Positions 1-7,756 are shown, counted from the first letter of the stretch. The stretch: DNA of 12,650 nucleotides from Bacteroidota bacterium (GCA_947460795.1 CANHJA010000044.1:1-12650); one strand, 5' to 3'. Numbers and translations: made by a program. Notes: generated by a model from the sequence alone, not told the origin.

Positions 1-41
1 AGGAAAAAATAAGATAACAAGCTCTATTGAAAATGTGCATA

Positions 42-49
42 TATATTTG
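42..49 (+). promoter_or_regulatory. Bacteroidetes-type -7 promoter box (TATATTTG) for the glycosyltransferase pair
   Basis: TATATTTG fits the Bacteroidetes -7 consensus TAnnTTTG exactly and ends 20 nt before the ATG at 70. I see no TTG at the expected -33 distance, so only half of the promoter is supported. AT-rich DNA can produce this octamer by chance. Confidence 0.4.
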
Positions 50-69
50 CTGATAATTAATAATATTTA

Positions 70-735
70 ATGCCCAAAAAAGTAACGGTTTCTATATTAA
101 TGTCGGTTTATAATGTAGAATTTCATTATATCAAAAGAGCCATAGATTCCGTGTTGAATCAAACTTTTCAAGATTTTGAATTGATAATTATTGATGATGG
201 AAGTGATAATAAATCGCAAACAGAACTGGTAGGATATGCTCAGAAATTTGAAGAAAAAATTACGTACATCCGTCATTTTAACAGAGGCCAATCTAAATCC
301 ATTAATCGAGGTGTTTTAAATAGCACCGCTCAATATATTACGATCTTAGATGCCGATGATGAGTATAAACCGAATCATTTAGCTGCTTGTTTAGAAGCCA
401 TTACAGATTTTGACCTCATCGCCTCTACCACCGAAACCGTAGTAGATCATGAAGAAGATTATTATGTAACCGATATGGAAAATAATCAGCTTTGTATTCA
501 TGTAGATGATTGCATTTTGTTTGCCACTTTATTTGGTAAAAAAGAAGTTTTTATGAACATCCCTTTTCATGAAAAATATGCAGCAGACAGTCATTTTTAC
601 GAAGCGGCTTCTAAAATATATAAGGTAAAAAAAGTAAATTTGAGAACCTATATTTATTATAGAAATATGCCCAATAGCATTTGTTCTGTAATTAAAAAGC
701 AACATTTTGTGGAGCTAAAAGAATCTACTTTATAA
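70..735 (+). CDS. Family 2 (GT-A) glycosyltransferase
   Basis: Probably transfers a sugar from a nucleotide-sugar donor onto a glycan or other acceptor in the cytoplasm; donor and acceptor cannot be read from the sequence. The N-terminus has the GT2 pattern: a VSILMSVYN strand (about residues 7-15), an RAIDSVLNQTF helix (23-33), ELIIIDDGS (37-45, Asp42/Asp43 for nucleotide binding), and the metal-binding LDADDEY motif (93-99, Asp94/Asp96/Asp97). Asp173 in AADSHF is a possible acceptor-side acidic residue. At 221 aa it is at the short end of the family and has no membrane segment. The ATG at 70 puts the first beta strand at the very N-terminus, as usual in this family. Its stop codon overlaps the next start by one base (TAATG), so the two genes should be translationally coupled. 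The pair is probably the end of a polysaccharide locus lying to the left. Family assignment is firm; substrate is unknown. Confidence 0.9.
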   Translation: MPKKVTVSILMSVYNVEFHYIKRAIDSVLNQTFQDFELIIIDDGSDNKSQTELVGYAQKFEEKITYIRHFNRGQSKSINRGVLNSTAQYITILDADDEYKPNHLAACLEAITDFDLIASTTETVVDHEEDYYVTDMENNQLCIHVDDCILFATLFGKKEVFMNIPFHEKYAADSHFYEAASKIYKVKKVNLRTYIYYRNMPNSICSVIKKQHFVELKESTL

Positions 736-1484
736 TGTCTGTTCAAAAAAAAGATGTGGTGCTTGCTTGTCATATTACAGGAGTGTATGATGTAAATAGA
801 AAGGAGGTATTACAGGACGATGATTATTCTATTATTAAACCATGGGCAGATTCATTAATAGAGCATAAAATAAATGGAATTGTTTTTCATAATCATTTTT
901 CAAATGCAACCTGCAAGCAATACAGCAATGAGTTTATTTCTTTTCAAAAAATAGAATATGATAATCGATTTAATCCAAATGTTTTCAGATATCTTGTTTA
1001 CAATGATTATTTAAATAAACACCAGGACGAAATTAAATCCCTTTTTTTAACAGATGTGTCGGATGTGGTTATGCTTAAAAATCCTTTTGACGATATGTTA
1101 TTTAAACATCATCCACAACATCTATTTTGTGGCGACGAACCCAAAATACTAGCCAATGATTGGATGCAAAATCATTCAACCCATTTAAGAAATAACCTAT
1201 TGAATTTTGAGCAGTTTGAAAAAATACACAGCCAATCTGTATTATTAAATTGCGGTATTATTGGTGGGGAAATATCCGTTATGAAACTTTTTATAGAAAA
1301 ATTAAGTCAATTGCATCGACAATACAATGTCAATAATCCAACGGCGTACACCGGAGATATGGGCGGTTTTAATTACATTGCCCGAACATATTTCAATGAT
1401 CATATCATCCATGGCAAACCAGTAAATACCGTTTTTAAAGCATATGAAAACCATCGAACAGATTGTTGGTTTAAACACAAATAA
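735..1484 (+). CDS. Putative glycosyltransferase-like protein, family not assigned
   Basis: A 249-aa soluble protein with no signal peptide or membrane segment. I do not recognise its family. Residues 103-119 read LFLTDVSDVVMLKNPF: a hydrophobic strand ending in D-x-x-D (Asp107, Asp110) followed by NPF. This resembles the DxD metal site followed by a proline in nucleotide-diphospho-sugar transferases. Downstream are LLNCGIIGG (170-178), TGDMGG (206-211) and HGKPVNTVFKAY (226-237), an arrangement seen in glycosyltransferases that keep an Asn-Cys-Gly strand and a late His-Gly loop. These suggest a retaining-type GT-A fold, but that is inference. Its ATG overlaps the TAA of the preceding GT2 gene by one base, which supports a joint role in glycan synthesis. 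A hairpin terminator follows the stop directly. Alternative: a non-catalytic partner of the upstream enzyme. Confidence 0.7.
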   Translation: MSVQKKDVVLACHITGVYDVNRKEVLQDDDYSIIKPWADSLIEHKINGIVFHNHFSNATCKQYSNEFISFQKIEYDNRFNPNVFRYLVYNDYLNKHQDEIKSLFLTDVSDVVMLKNPFDDMLFKHHPQHLFCGDEPKILANDWMQNHSTHLRNNLLNFEQFEKIHSQSVLLNCGIIGGEISVMKLFIEKLSQLHRQYNVNNPTAYTGDMGGFNYIARTYFNDHIIHGKPVNTVFKAYENHRTDCWFKHK

Positions 1485-1485
1485 A

Positions 1486-1521
1486 AATAATCCGAAGTTT
1501 TGAGCTTCGAATTATTGTTTT
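1486..1521 (+). terminator. Probable intrinsic terminator after the glycosyltransferase pair
   Basis: Bases 1486-1497 (AATAATCCGAAG) pair with 1505-1516 (CTTCGAATTATT), giving a 12-position stem with one C-A mismatch and a 7-nt loop (1498-1504). A T-rich run (GTTTTA) follows. It starts 2 nt after the stop of the second gene, as expected for the end of that operon. The stem is AT-rich, so it may be weak. Confidence 0.6.
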
Positions 1522-1604
1522 AATAAATTCTATAATGATGATGAAAGTAAAAGACCATATTGTAAAAAAACAAATGGGCATAATTTTTAAAAACTATTCC
1601 TTTC

Positions 1605-1620
1605 AAAATTTGTAATTTCG
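1605..1620 (+). promoter_or_regulatory. Probable mutS promoter, -7 region
   Basis: AAAATTTGTAATTTCG contains TAATTTCG (1613-1620), which matches the Bacteroidetes -7 consensus TAnnTTTG at all positions but one. It ends only 6 nt before the mutS ATG. The 16-nt block matches the one before queD (4336-4351) at 14 of 16 positions. No clear -33 TTG is visible. Confidence 0.4.
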
Positions 1621-1626
1621 CTTATC

Positions 1627-4236
1627 ATGGCAAAAGCAAAAGATTCGGTTTCACCTTTAATGCAACAGCATAACGCGATCAAGGCAAAATATCCTGATGC
1701 GGTATTGCTTTTTAGGGTAGGCGATTTTTATGAAACCTTCGGACAAGATGCCATTATTGCTTCGCAAGTGTTGGGCATTACGCTCACCAAACGCAATAAT
1801 GGTCAGGCAAATTCGCAAGAGTTGGCCGGGTTTCCTCATCACAGCATGGATACGTATTTGCACAAATTAGTGAAAGCAGGCTATCGTGTAGCAGTGTGTG
1901 ATCAATTGGAAGATCCAAAATTGGCTAAGGGAATAGTGAAACGAGGGGTCACAGAATTGGTAACGCCAGGAACTGCAACCAACGATAAATTATTGGATAA
2001 TAATTTCAATAATTTTTTAGCATCGGTTTATATCCATGAAGAAAATCATGGAATAGCTTTTGTAGATATTTCGACCGGAGAGTTTTTTTGCACCGAAGGA
2101 AATACAGAATACATTGATAAATTATTGCAAAGTTTTAGACCCAGTGAAGTCATTTTTCAAAAACATAAAAACAAATTTTTTCAAGAACATTTTGGCAATA
2201 AATATTATACGTACCAATTAGATGAATGGATTTATAGTGAGCAATATAGCAATGATGTTTTATTGCAACATTTTCAAACGATTTCATTAAAAGGTTTTGG
2301 TATTACAGATATTCCTTTGGCTGTAATTGCTGCTGGAGCAATCATTCATTATTTGAAAGATACCGAACATCAACAACTCAACCATATCACATCGATTGCT
2401 CGAATTACTAGAAATGATTTTTTGTGGATGGATAGATTCACGATTCAGAATTTGGAATTGTTGGATAGCAATCGTGAAAACGGAAATACTTTATTGAAAG
2501 TATTAGACAATACGGTTTCGCCAATGGGTTCTCGAATGATCAAACGTTGGTTGCTATTTCCGTTGCAAGAAGAACAAAAAATGAATCAACGATTAAACAC
2601 TGTTGAATATTTTATAAAAGAACAAGATATTGCGAAACAACTCACGCTGCTTATTAAACAAGTAGGTGATATGGAACGCATGGTGGCAAAACTACCGTTG
2701 AAGAAAATTTCGCCACGTGAGGTATTGCAATTATCTAAAGGCCTGACCTGTGTAGAAGACATAAAAAAAATTATTGCAACAACTACCGATGAATGGACGA
2801 AACGCATTGCAGAACAATTAAATCCTTGTCACTCAATCAAAGAAAAAATTCTACAAACGATTATTGAAAACCCTCCAGCATTGGCAAATAAAGGTGGGTT
2901 AATTCAAGAAGGAATTTTAGAAGAGTTGGATGAATTGCGAAAAATTGCGTTTAATGGAAAAGAATATTTATTGCAAATTCAACAGCGTGAAAGTGAAATA
3001 ACAGGCATTCCATCATTGAAGATTTCGTATAATAATGTGTTTGGTTATTATTTGGAAGTAACCAATACACATAAAAGCAAAGTGCCCGAAACTTGGATTC
3101 GTAAACAAACGTTGGCAAATGCTGAACGATATATTACGCCAGAACTAAAAGAATACGAGCAAAAAATAATGGGCGCCGAAGAAAAAATTTTGGCGATTGA
3201 AATGAAATTGTATGATTCTTTATTGCAAGATTTACAAGAATATATTTCGCCTATACAACTCAATGCGAATTGGATTGCACAATTAGATTGTATTTTATGT
3301 TTTGCCAACAATGCCATTCAGTTTAAATACCGAAGGCCGAATATTTCGGAATCCAATACGTTATATATTGAGGAAGGTCGACATCCTGTTATTGAAAGAA
3401 ACTTACCCATTGGTGAAGAGTATGTTTCCAATTCGGTTACGTTAGATAAAGAAAAGCAACAAATTATCATTATTACGGGTCCCAATATGAGTGGTAAAAG
3501 TGCTTTGTTGCGTCAAACGGCTTTAATCACTTTAATGGCACATGCAGGAAGTTTTGTGCCCGCTCAAAAAGCCAATATACCTATTACAGATAAAATTTTT
3601 ACACGGGTTGGTGCGTCAGATAATTTAAGTGGAGGAGAAAGTACCTTTATGGTAGAAATGAATGAAACGGCTAGTATCATGAATAATATCAGCCAAAAAA
3701 GTTTAATTGTTTTAGATGAAATCGGAAGAGGTACAAGCACATTTGATGGTATTTCCATTGCTTGGAGTATTGCCGAATTTTTACACAATCATACACACAA
3801 ACCTTTGACACTTTTTGCAACTCACTATCATGAATTAAATGAGTTGGAAAACAAGTTAGATAGAGTTCAAAATTTTCATGTTACCCATAAAGAAATAGGG
3901 AACAAAATTATTTTCTTACGCAAATTGGCGCAAGGTGGAAGCACACATAGTTTTGGGGTTCACGTTGCTCGAATGGCAGGCATGCCAGTAAGTTTGGTAG
4001 AACGTGCCAATGAAATTTTAGGAACGCTGGAAGAAAAAAATGTAAGTGACAGACTCTCTACAAATATCAAAAAAATTAATACACAACAATTTCAACTGAA
4101 TATTTTTGATGGCTTAGCAGAAGATTTAAAACGCATTCGAGAAATACTAGATGCAACCGAAATTAATACACTCACACCTGTAGAAGCATTAATGAAACTC
4201 AATGAAATGAAGAGCATTTTGAATTTTCATAAATAG
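1627..4236 (+). CDS. mutS: DNA mismatch repair protein MutS
   Basis: Recognises base mismatches and small loops after replication and recruits MutL in an ATP-dependent way. The 869-aa length is normal for MutS1. The N-terminal mismatch-binding domain carries GDFYETF with the Phe-x-Glu wedge (Phe34, Glu36). Connector and core/lever domains follow. The clamp region includes SLKISYNNVFGYYLEV and a run of charged helices (about 455-540). The C-terminal ATPase has Walker A GPNMSGKS (618-625), a signature loop in NLSGGESTFMVEM, and Walker B/D-loop LDEIGRGTSTFDG (Asp697, Glu698), then FATHYHEL. This is the mismatch-repair type, not MutS2: the mismatch domain is present and there is no Smr domain. 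QLNIF (823-827) near the C-terminus resembles a beta-clamp-binding peptide. The gene stands alone, with its own -7 box just upstream. The N-terminal ATG is favoured because the promoter lies directly before it. Confidence 0.98.
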   Translation: MAKAKDSVSPLMQQHNAIKAKYPDAVLLFRVGDFYETFGQDAIIASQVLGITLTKRNNGQANSQELAGFPHHSMDTYLHKLVKAGYRVAVCDQLEDPKLAKGIVKRGVTELVTPGTATNDKLLDNNFNNFLASVYIHEENHGIAFVDISTGEFFCTEGNTEYIDKLLQSFRPSEVIFQKHKNKFFQEHFGNKYYTYQLDEWIYSEQYSNDVLLQHFQTISLKGFGITDIPLAVIAAGAIIHYLKDTEHQQLNHITSIARITRNDFLWMDRFTIQNLELLDSNRENGNTLLKVLDNTVSPMGSRMIKRWLLFPLQEEQKMNQRLNTVEYFIKEQDIAKQLTLLIKQVGDMERMVAKLPLKKISPREVLQLSKGLTCVEDIKKIIATTTDEWTKRIAEQLNPCHSIKEKILQTIIENPPALANKGGLIQEGILEELDELRKIAFNGKEYLLQIQQRESEITGIPSLKISYNNVFGYYLEVTNTHKSKVPETWIRKQTLANAERYITPELKEYEQKIMGAEEKILAIEMKLYDSLLQDLQEYISPIQLNANWIAQLDCILCFANNAIQFKYRRPNISESNTLYIEEGRHPVIERNLPIGEEYVSNSVTLDKEKQQIIIITGPNMSGKSALLRQTALITLMAHAGSFVPAQKANIPITDKIFTRVGASDNLSGGESTFMVEMNETASIMNNISQKSLIVLDEIGRGTSTFDGISIAWSIAEFLHNHTHKPLTLFATHYHELNELENKLDRVQNFHVTHKEIGNKIIFLRKLAQGGSTHSFGVHVARMAGMPVSLVERANEILGTLEEKNVSDRLSTNIKKINTQQFQLNIFDGLAEDLKRIREILDATEINTLTPVEALMKLNEMKSILNFHK

Positions 4237-4335
4237 AGCATCCTATAAATAAGCTATAAGTTAAGAAAACAGAGAACTATTTTTATTTAGATAAACAAGA
4301 TTTGAATAACAATATTATTTCATTTCAATTTTATT

Positions 4336-4351
4336 AAAATTTGTAAATTTG
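4336..4351 (+). promoter_or_regulatory. Probable queD promoter, -7 region
   Basis: AAAATTTGTAAATTTG ends in TAAATTTG (4344-4351), an exact TAnnTTTG match, 7 nt before the queD ATG. The preceding 4237-4343 stretch is AT-rich and shows no convincing terminator for mutS or other element. The -33 position lacks a TTG. Confidence 0.45.
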
Positions 4352-4358
4352 CAGTCCA

Positions 4359-4811
4359 ATGATTGCACAAAAAGTTAGAGTTACAAAGAAATTTACATTT
4401 GATATGGCACATGCCCTTTATGGTTATGATGGTCCTTGTAAAAATATACATGGTCATACTTACCATTTAAGTGTAACGTTAATTGGAACTCCCATTCAAG
4501 ATAATGGGGATGTAAAATTAGGAATGGTAGTCGATTTTGGAGACTTGAAAAATATAGTAAAAGAAAATATTTTAAATATTTATGACCATGCGTTGGTTTT
4601 AAATGAAGAGGCACCTTATTCTAAATCAGACGTTATTTCGAATGAATTTGAAAAAGTAATTTTGGTTCCCTATCAGCCTACGTGTGAAAATTTATTGTTG
4701 AGTTTTGTTGAAAAACTAAAGCCACTTTTTTCTGAAAATCATGCATTGGTTTCTATTCGATTGGAAGAAACTCCTACCTCATTTGCCGAATGGAATGTAG
4801 GCGATAATTAA
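4359..4811 (+). CDS. queD: 6-carboxytetrahydropterin synthase (QueD/PTPS family)
   Basis: Converts 7,8-dihydroneopterin triphosphate to 6-carboxy-5,6,7,8-tetrahydropterin, an early step of 7-deazaguanine (preQ0/queuosine) synthesis. The 150-aa protein has the whole PTPS signature. The zinc ligands are His18 (in FDMAHAL) and His31/His33 (in IHGHTYH). The catalytic Cys27 lies in GPCKNIHGH. Next come VVDFGDLK (Asp59), YDHALVLN (Asp76/His77), PTCENLL (Glu110, pterin binding) and RLEETPTSFAEW (Glu136). The Cys27 position just before the HGH motif favours QueD over eukaryote-type sepiapterin-forming PTPS, but single family members can have other activities. No other queuosine gene is in the window. 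It converges on ispG with 42 bp between the stops. Confidence 0.93.
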   Translation: MIAQKVRVTKKFTFDMAHALYGYDGPCKNIHGHTYHLSVTLIGTPIQDNGDVKLGMVVDFGDLKNIVKENILNIYDHALVLNEEAPYSKSDVISNEFEKVILVPYQPTCENLLLSFVEKLKPLFSENHALVSIRLEETPTSFAEWNVGDN

Positions 4812-4853
4812 TTTATTTTTTATCCTCTTTAGGAGTATGAATTATTGCAATAT

Positions 4854-6773
4854 TTAACCATTATTCTCCACCCATGCCCCATTGTCTTTTAATAAATTAA
4901 TCAACTCATCTACAGCAACTTCGCTGTCAATATTTCGTTTTACGATTTCTTTATTTTTATACAATGTAATTTTTCCAACCCCAGAACCTACATAACCAAA
5001 ATCGGCATCAGCCATTTCACCGGGTCCGTTTACGATGCAACCCATGATGGCAATTTTTACACCTTTTAAATGATTGGTTACTGCTCTAATTTTTGCCGTG
5101 GTTTCTTGTAAATCAAACAGTGTTCTTCCACAACTTGGACAAGAAATATATTCGGTTTTCGAAATGCGTTTTCTGGTTGCTTGCAAAATACCGAACGAAA
5201 TTGAATTGAGCGATTTGATTTGAGATTTCAATGTTTCAATAGGTTCATTTTTTACACCAAATTGAAAACCAAAACAAACACCCTGAATTAAATTTTCTAA
5301 TAATAAACTTCCAGCTTCTACTGAGTAATGTATCAAGGCTTTTTCTAACGATTCACTATTATTGTCAACAATAATTGTAACTGAATTGTAAATTTCTTTT
5401 TCAAAAAATTCATAACATAAATTTTGAATGTCTTCAATGGCTTGTGGTCGTGCACTAAACAAACATAAAATGGCCGTTTTATCTTTTTGTAATTGATTGA
5501 AAATAGCGGCTCGAACATTTTCAGGATACGCATTTGGATTTGCATCCATCATTACAAAATTTTTGGTTTCATGATGTACATATTGACCTTGCTCAATGTA
5601 TTGCAAAATGTCAAATAACGGGAAACATTGTTTGTTCATACAATTAGGTTCCCATTGTTTGTAATAGGTCAACACGCCAAGAGTTCCTGGCAATGAAAAA
5701 GTGGGTACTTCATTGCAAAAAACATAATCGGCAGCTTGATCGCTGATATTCCATTTATCATCCGCTGCATTGTAACTGTATCCAAAACACTCAAAATCTT
5801 GTGGTGTAAGCACTGGAATTTTAGAGGTGTCGGAAATGACTAAATAGGATGACTGATGTCTGATGTCTGATGTCGGTTTTGAGTATTTTTTGGGAGCATC
5901 TTCTTGAGATCCGGCATCCGTTCTCTGACATCTCTCAATGATATTTCTACATACAGGCAATTCCATTTCAGGGTCTTCCGTTAATGAAACTCGAATTGTA
6001 TCGCCAATGCCTTCGCTTAATAAAGTACCAATTCCGATGGCAGACTTTATGCGTCCATCTTCGCCGTCACCTGCTTCTGTAACACCCAAATGCAATGGAT
6101 AACATTCGTTAAATTCATCTTGCATGTGTTTCACTAAAAGTCTATAAGCCTCAATCATTACTTGAGGGTTGCTGCTTTTCATGCTTAACACAATTTGATG
6201 ATAATCGTTGTCACGAGCAATGCGTAAAAATTCCATGGCACTTTCTACCATACCAATCGCTGTGTCGCCATAACGACTCATGATTCTGTCGCTCAATGAA
6301 CCATGATTGGTGCCAATGCGCATAGCGGTTCCATGCTCTTTACAAATCAATACTAAAGGCGTAAAACGTTCTCTAATTCTGTCTATTTCTTCTTGATATT
6401 CTTGGTCAGTGTATTCAATTTGTTCAAATTTTTTCTTATCGACATAATTGCCCGGATTTACTCGAACTTTTTCTACAATTCGGGCTGCTATTTCAGCTGC
6501 ATTGGGTGTAAAATGAATGTCGGCTACCAAAGGCGTAGAATAGCCTCTCTTTTGCAATTCATTTTTGATGAGTAATAAATTGTCGGCTTCTTTTTTAGAT
6601 GGCGCTGTTATGCGCACTAATTCTGCACCAAACTCAATGCAACGTATGGTTTGATTCACTGTTGCTTCGGTGTCCATTGTATCTGTCGTAGTCATGGTTT
6701 GAATACGAACTGGGTTGTTTCCACCAATAATAAGATTGCCAATTTTTACTTCACGTGTTTTGAGTCGTTGCAT
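4854..6773 (-). CDS. ispG: 4-hydroxy-3-methylbut-2-en-1-yl diphosphate synthase (long form, GcpE/IspG)
   Basis: Reduces 2-C-methyl-D-erythritol 2,4-cyclodiphosphate to HMBPP, the second-last step of MEP-pathway isoprenoid synthesis. The N-terminal TIM-barrel domain is at about residues 1-280 (VRIQTMTTTDT, VADIHFTP, VRVNPGN, RIGTNHGSLSDR, HLGVTEAG). The C-terminal [4Fe-4S] domain is at about 535-639, with SCPSCGRT (Cys545, Cys548) and GCIVNGPGE (Cys579 and the Glu586 ligand). Between them lies about 250 aa absent from the E. coli-type enzyme; at 639 aa this is the long Bacteroidetes/chlamydial/plant form. All catalytic ligands are intact. Residues 300-309 are encoded by an in-frame 7-bp tandem repeat at the start of the insert. 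The start at 6773 is favoured by the QRLKTREVKIGN N-terminus and by a promoter only 4 nt upstream. It lies downstream of, and in the same direction as, the epimerase gene (59 bp gap). Confidence 0.97.
   Translation of the reverse strand: MQRLKTREVKIGNLIIGGNNPVRIQTMTTTDTMDTEATVNQTIRCIEFGAELVRITAPSKKEADNLLLIKNELQKRGYSTPLVADIHFTPNAAEIAARIVEKVRVNPGNYVDKKKFEQIEYTDQEYQEEIDRIRERFTPLVLICKEHGTAMRIGTNHGSLSDRIMSRYGDTAIGMVESAMEFLRIARDNDYHQIVLSMKSSNPQVMIEAYRLLVKHMQDEFNECYPLHLGVTEAGDGEDGRIKSAIGIGTLLSEGIGDTIRVSLTEDPEMELPVCRNIIERCQRTDAGSQEDAPKKYSKPTSDIRHQSSYLVISDTSKIPVLTPQDFECFGYSYNAADDKWNISDQAADYVFCNEVPTFSLPGTLGVLTYYKQWEPNCMNKQCFPLFDILQYIEQGQYVHHETKNFVMMDANPNAYPENVRAAIFNQLQKDKTAILCLFSARPQAIEDIQNLCYEFFEKEIYNSVTIIVDNNSESLEKALIHYSVEAGSLLLENLIQGVCFGFQFGVKNEPIETLKSQIKSLNSISFGILQATRKRISKTEYISCPSCGRTLFDLQETTAKIRAVTNHLKGVKIAIMGCIVNGPGEMADADFGYVGSGVGKITLYKNKEIVKRNIDSEVAVDELINLLKDNGAWVENNG
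5849..5876 (-). repeat. 7-bp tandem repeat inside ispG (four units)
   Basis: On the plus strand the units are ATGACTG, ATGTCTG, ATGTCTG and ATGTCGG; the two middle ones are identical and the outer ones differ at one position each. On the coding strand this reads as CAGACAT-type units and encodes TSDIRHQSS (residues 301-309). A related GACATC occurs in opposite orientation at 5927-5932 (plus strand), so the block is loosely an inverted arrangement around 50 bp. As 28 bp is not a multiple of 3, the reading frame rotates through the repeat without meeting a stop. Confidence 0.8.
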
Positions 6774-6777
6774 GTTA

Positions 6778-6807
6778 CAAAAATAAGGGAATAGAACAGA
6801 GATTGAA
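6778..6807 (-). promoter_or_regulatory. Probable ispG promoter
   Basis: Reading the minus strand, TTC (6807-6805) is followed by a 19-nt spacer and TATTTTTG (6785-6778). This matches the Bacteroidetes layout TTG-N19-TAnnTTTG except for one base of the -33 element. The -7 box ends only 4 nt before the ispG ATG, so the transcript should be leaderless or nearly so. It is the best-formed promoter in the window. Confidence 0.55.
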
Positions 6808-6832
6808 AAGATTTAATGATTTTGCTTTGATT

Positions 6833-7735
6833 TTAACTTTTTGCTAAAAAAAAGCTTTTCACGCAATCTTCAATGTCATTGTGTAAAAATGAAAATCCTG
6901 CTTGTTCAATTTTTAGGCTGCTAACTTTACAGCTTTTCAGCACTTCAATACTCATTTCTCCTAACATTATTTTCAAAACAAATTCGGGCGCATGAGCAGT
7001 TAAAAATGTTCGTTTGTATTTTTTTAGTGCTGTAAAAATTTCGTTGATGGCGCAAGGATTTGGAGCAACCGCATTAAAAATACCTGCCTTTTTTTCGTTT
7101 GCTAAAAAATAAAAAATTCGTGCCACATCGGTTATGTGTATCCAGCTATAAATTTGTTTTCCAGAGGCAGGAATACCTGCAATACCCATTTGCAATGGTT
7201 TTAAAAACTCTTTTAAAGCACCTCCTTCTTTGCCTAAAACAATGCCCACTCTGGCAATTGAAACGATGCAATTTAATTGTTCAAATTTCATGGCTTCCTG
7301 TTCCCATTGCTGGCATGTACTCGATAAAAAACTTGCATCACTCTTATCTTCTTCTGTAAATATTTTATCTGCTTCGCCATAAAATCCAATAGCCGATGCC
7401 GACACTAAATGATTGGTTTCAATTTGCTTTTTTTCAATGGCATTAAATAAAGTTTGCAAACTATCAATCCGACTGTCAATGATTTCTTTTTTCCGTTCTG
7501 CAGTCCAACGTTTATCGGCAACACCCGCACCTGCTAAATTAATAATGGTACAGTTTTTTAATGAAAATGCGGGGTCAATCAATTTCTCTTTAGGATTCCA
7601 ATAAATGAAATTCTTTTTGGTTTCACACAATATTTTTTGAGTAGATAAAATGAATACTTCGTGTTGATCCTTTTCTAGTAAATTACAAAGTTGTTTGCCA
7701 ATAAAACCGGAACCACCTGCTATTAAAATTTTCAT
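6833..7735 (-). CDS. TIGR01777-family NAD(P)-dependent epimerase (YfcH-like)
   Basis: A short-chain-dehydrogenase-fold protein of 300 aa, the normal length for this family; its substrate is not known in most organisms. The N-terminus is a Rossmann dinucleotide site, AGGSGFIG (residues 6-13). NLAGAGVADKRW (about 66-77) with a following KKEIIDSR helix is characteristic of the family. SASAIGFYG marks the active-site strand, where the Tyr lies in FYG instead of a classical YxxxK. ARVGIVLGKEGGAL and SWIHITDVAR follow. The C-terminal segment (about 250-300: PEFVLKIMLGEM, LKSCKVSS, AGFSF) is the DUF1731-type tail. It is transcribed divergently from the secreted protein gene (47 bp between starts) and lies upstream of ispG on the same strand; co-transcription with ispG is possible, but ispG has its own promoter. 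Family assignment is firm; the reaction is unknown. Confidence 0.93.
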   Translation of the reverse strand: MKILIAGGSGFIGKQLCNLLEKDQHEVFILSTQKILCETKKNFIYWNPKEKLIDPAFSLKNCTIINLAGAGVADKRWTAERKKEIIDSRIDSLQTLFNAIEKKQIETNHLVSASAIGFYGEADKIFTEEDKSDASFLSSTCQQWEQEAMKFEQLNCIVSIARVGIVLGKEGGALKEFLKPLQMGIAGIPASGKQIYSWIHITDVARIFYFLANEKKAGIFNAVAPNPCAINEIFTALKKYKRTFLTAHAPEFVLKIMLGEMSIEVLKSCKVSSLKIEQAGFSFLHNDIEDCVKSFFLAKS

Positions 7736-7748
7736 GATAAAAATTAAG

Positions 7749-7756
7749 TATTTTTG
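7749..7756 (+). promoter_or_regulatory. -7 promoter box (TATTTTTG) for the secreted protein gene
   Basis: TATTTTTG is an exact TAnnTTTG match, 26 nt before the ATG at 7783. No -33 TTG is seen. Its last base is the G of an in-frame GTG at 7756, which argues against that GTG being the start. On the other strand TAATTTTT (7746-7739) sits 3 nt before the epimerase ATG and matches 7 of 8 positions, so the 47-bp gap may carry two back-to-back promoters. Confidence 0.4.

Noticed and set aside
1657..3788. Several antisense open frames of 60-90 codons inside mutS
   Set aside because: mutS is intact and clearly coding; the antisense translations show no domain, start context or signal.
4822..4834. TCCT-CTTT-AGGA hairpin between queD and ispG as a shared terminator
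   Set aside because: The stem is only 4 bp and the next outward bases do not pair; too weak to call, although the convergent layout would call for one.
4843..4852. Palindrome TATTGCAATA next to the ispG stop
   Set aside because: A 10-bp AT-rich palindrome without loop space or T-run; easily chance in this base composition.
5849..5876. The heptamer repeat as part of a CRISPR array
   Set aside because: Units are 7 bp with no spacers and lie inside an intact coding region.
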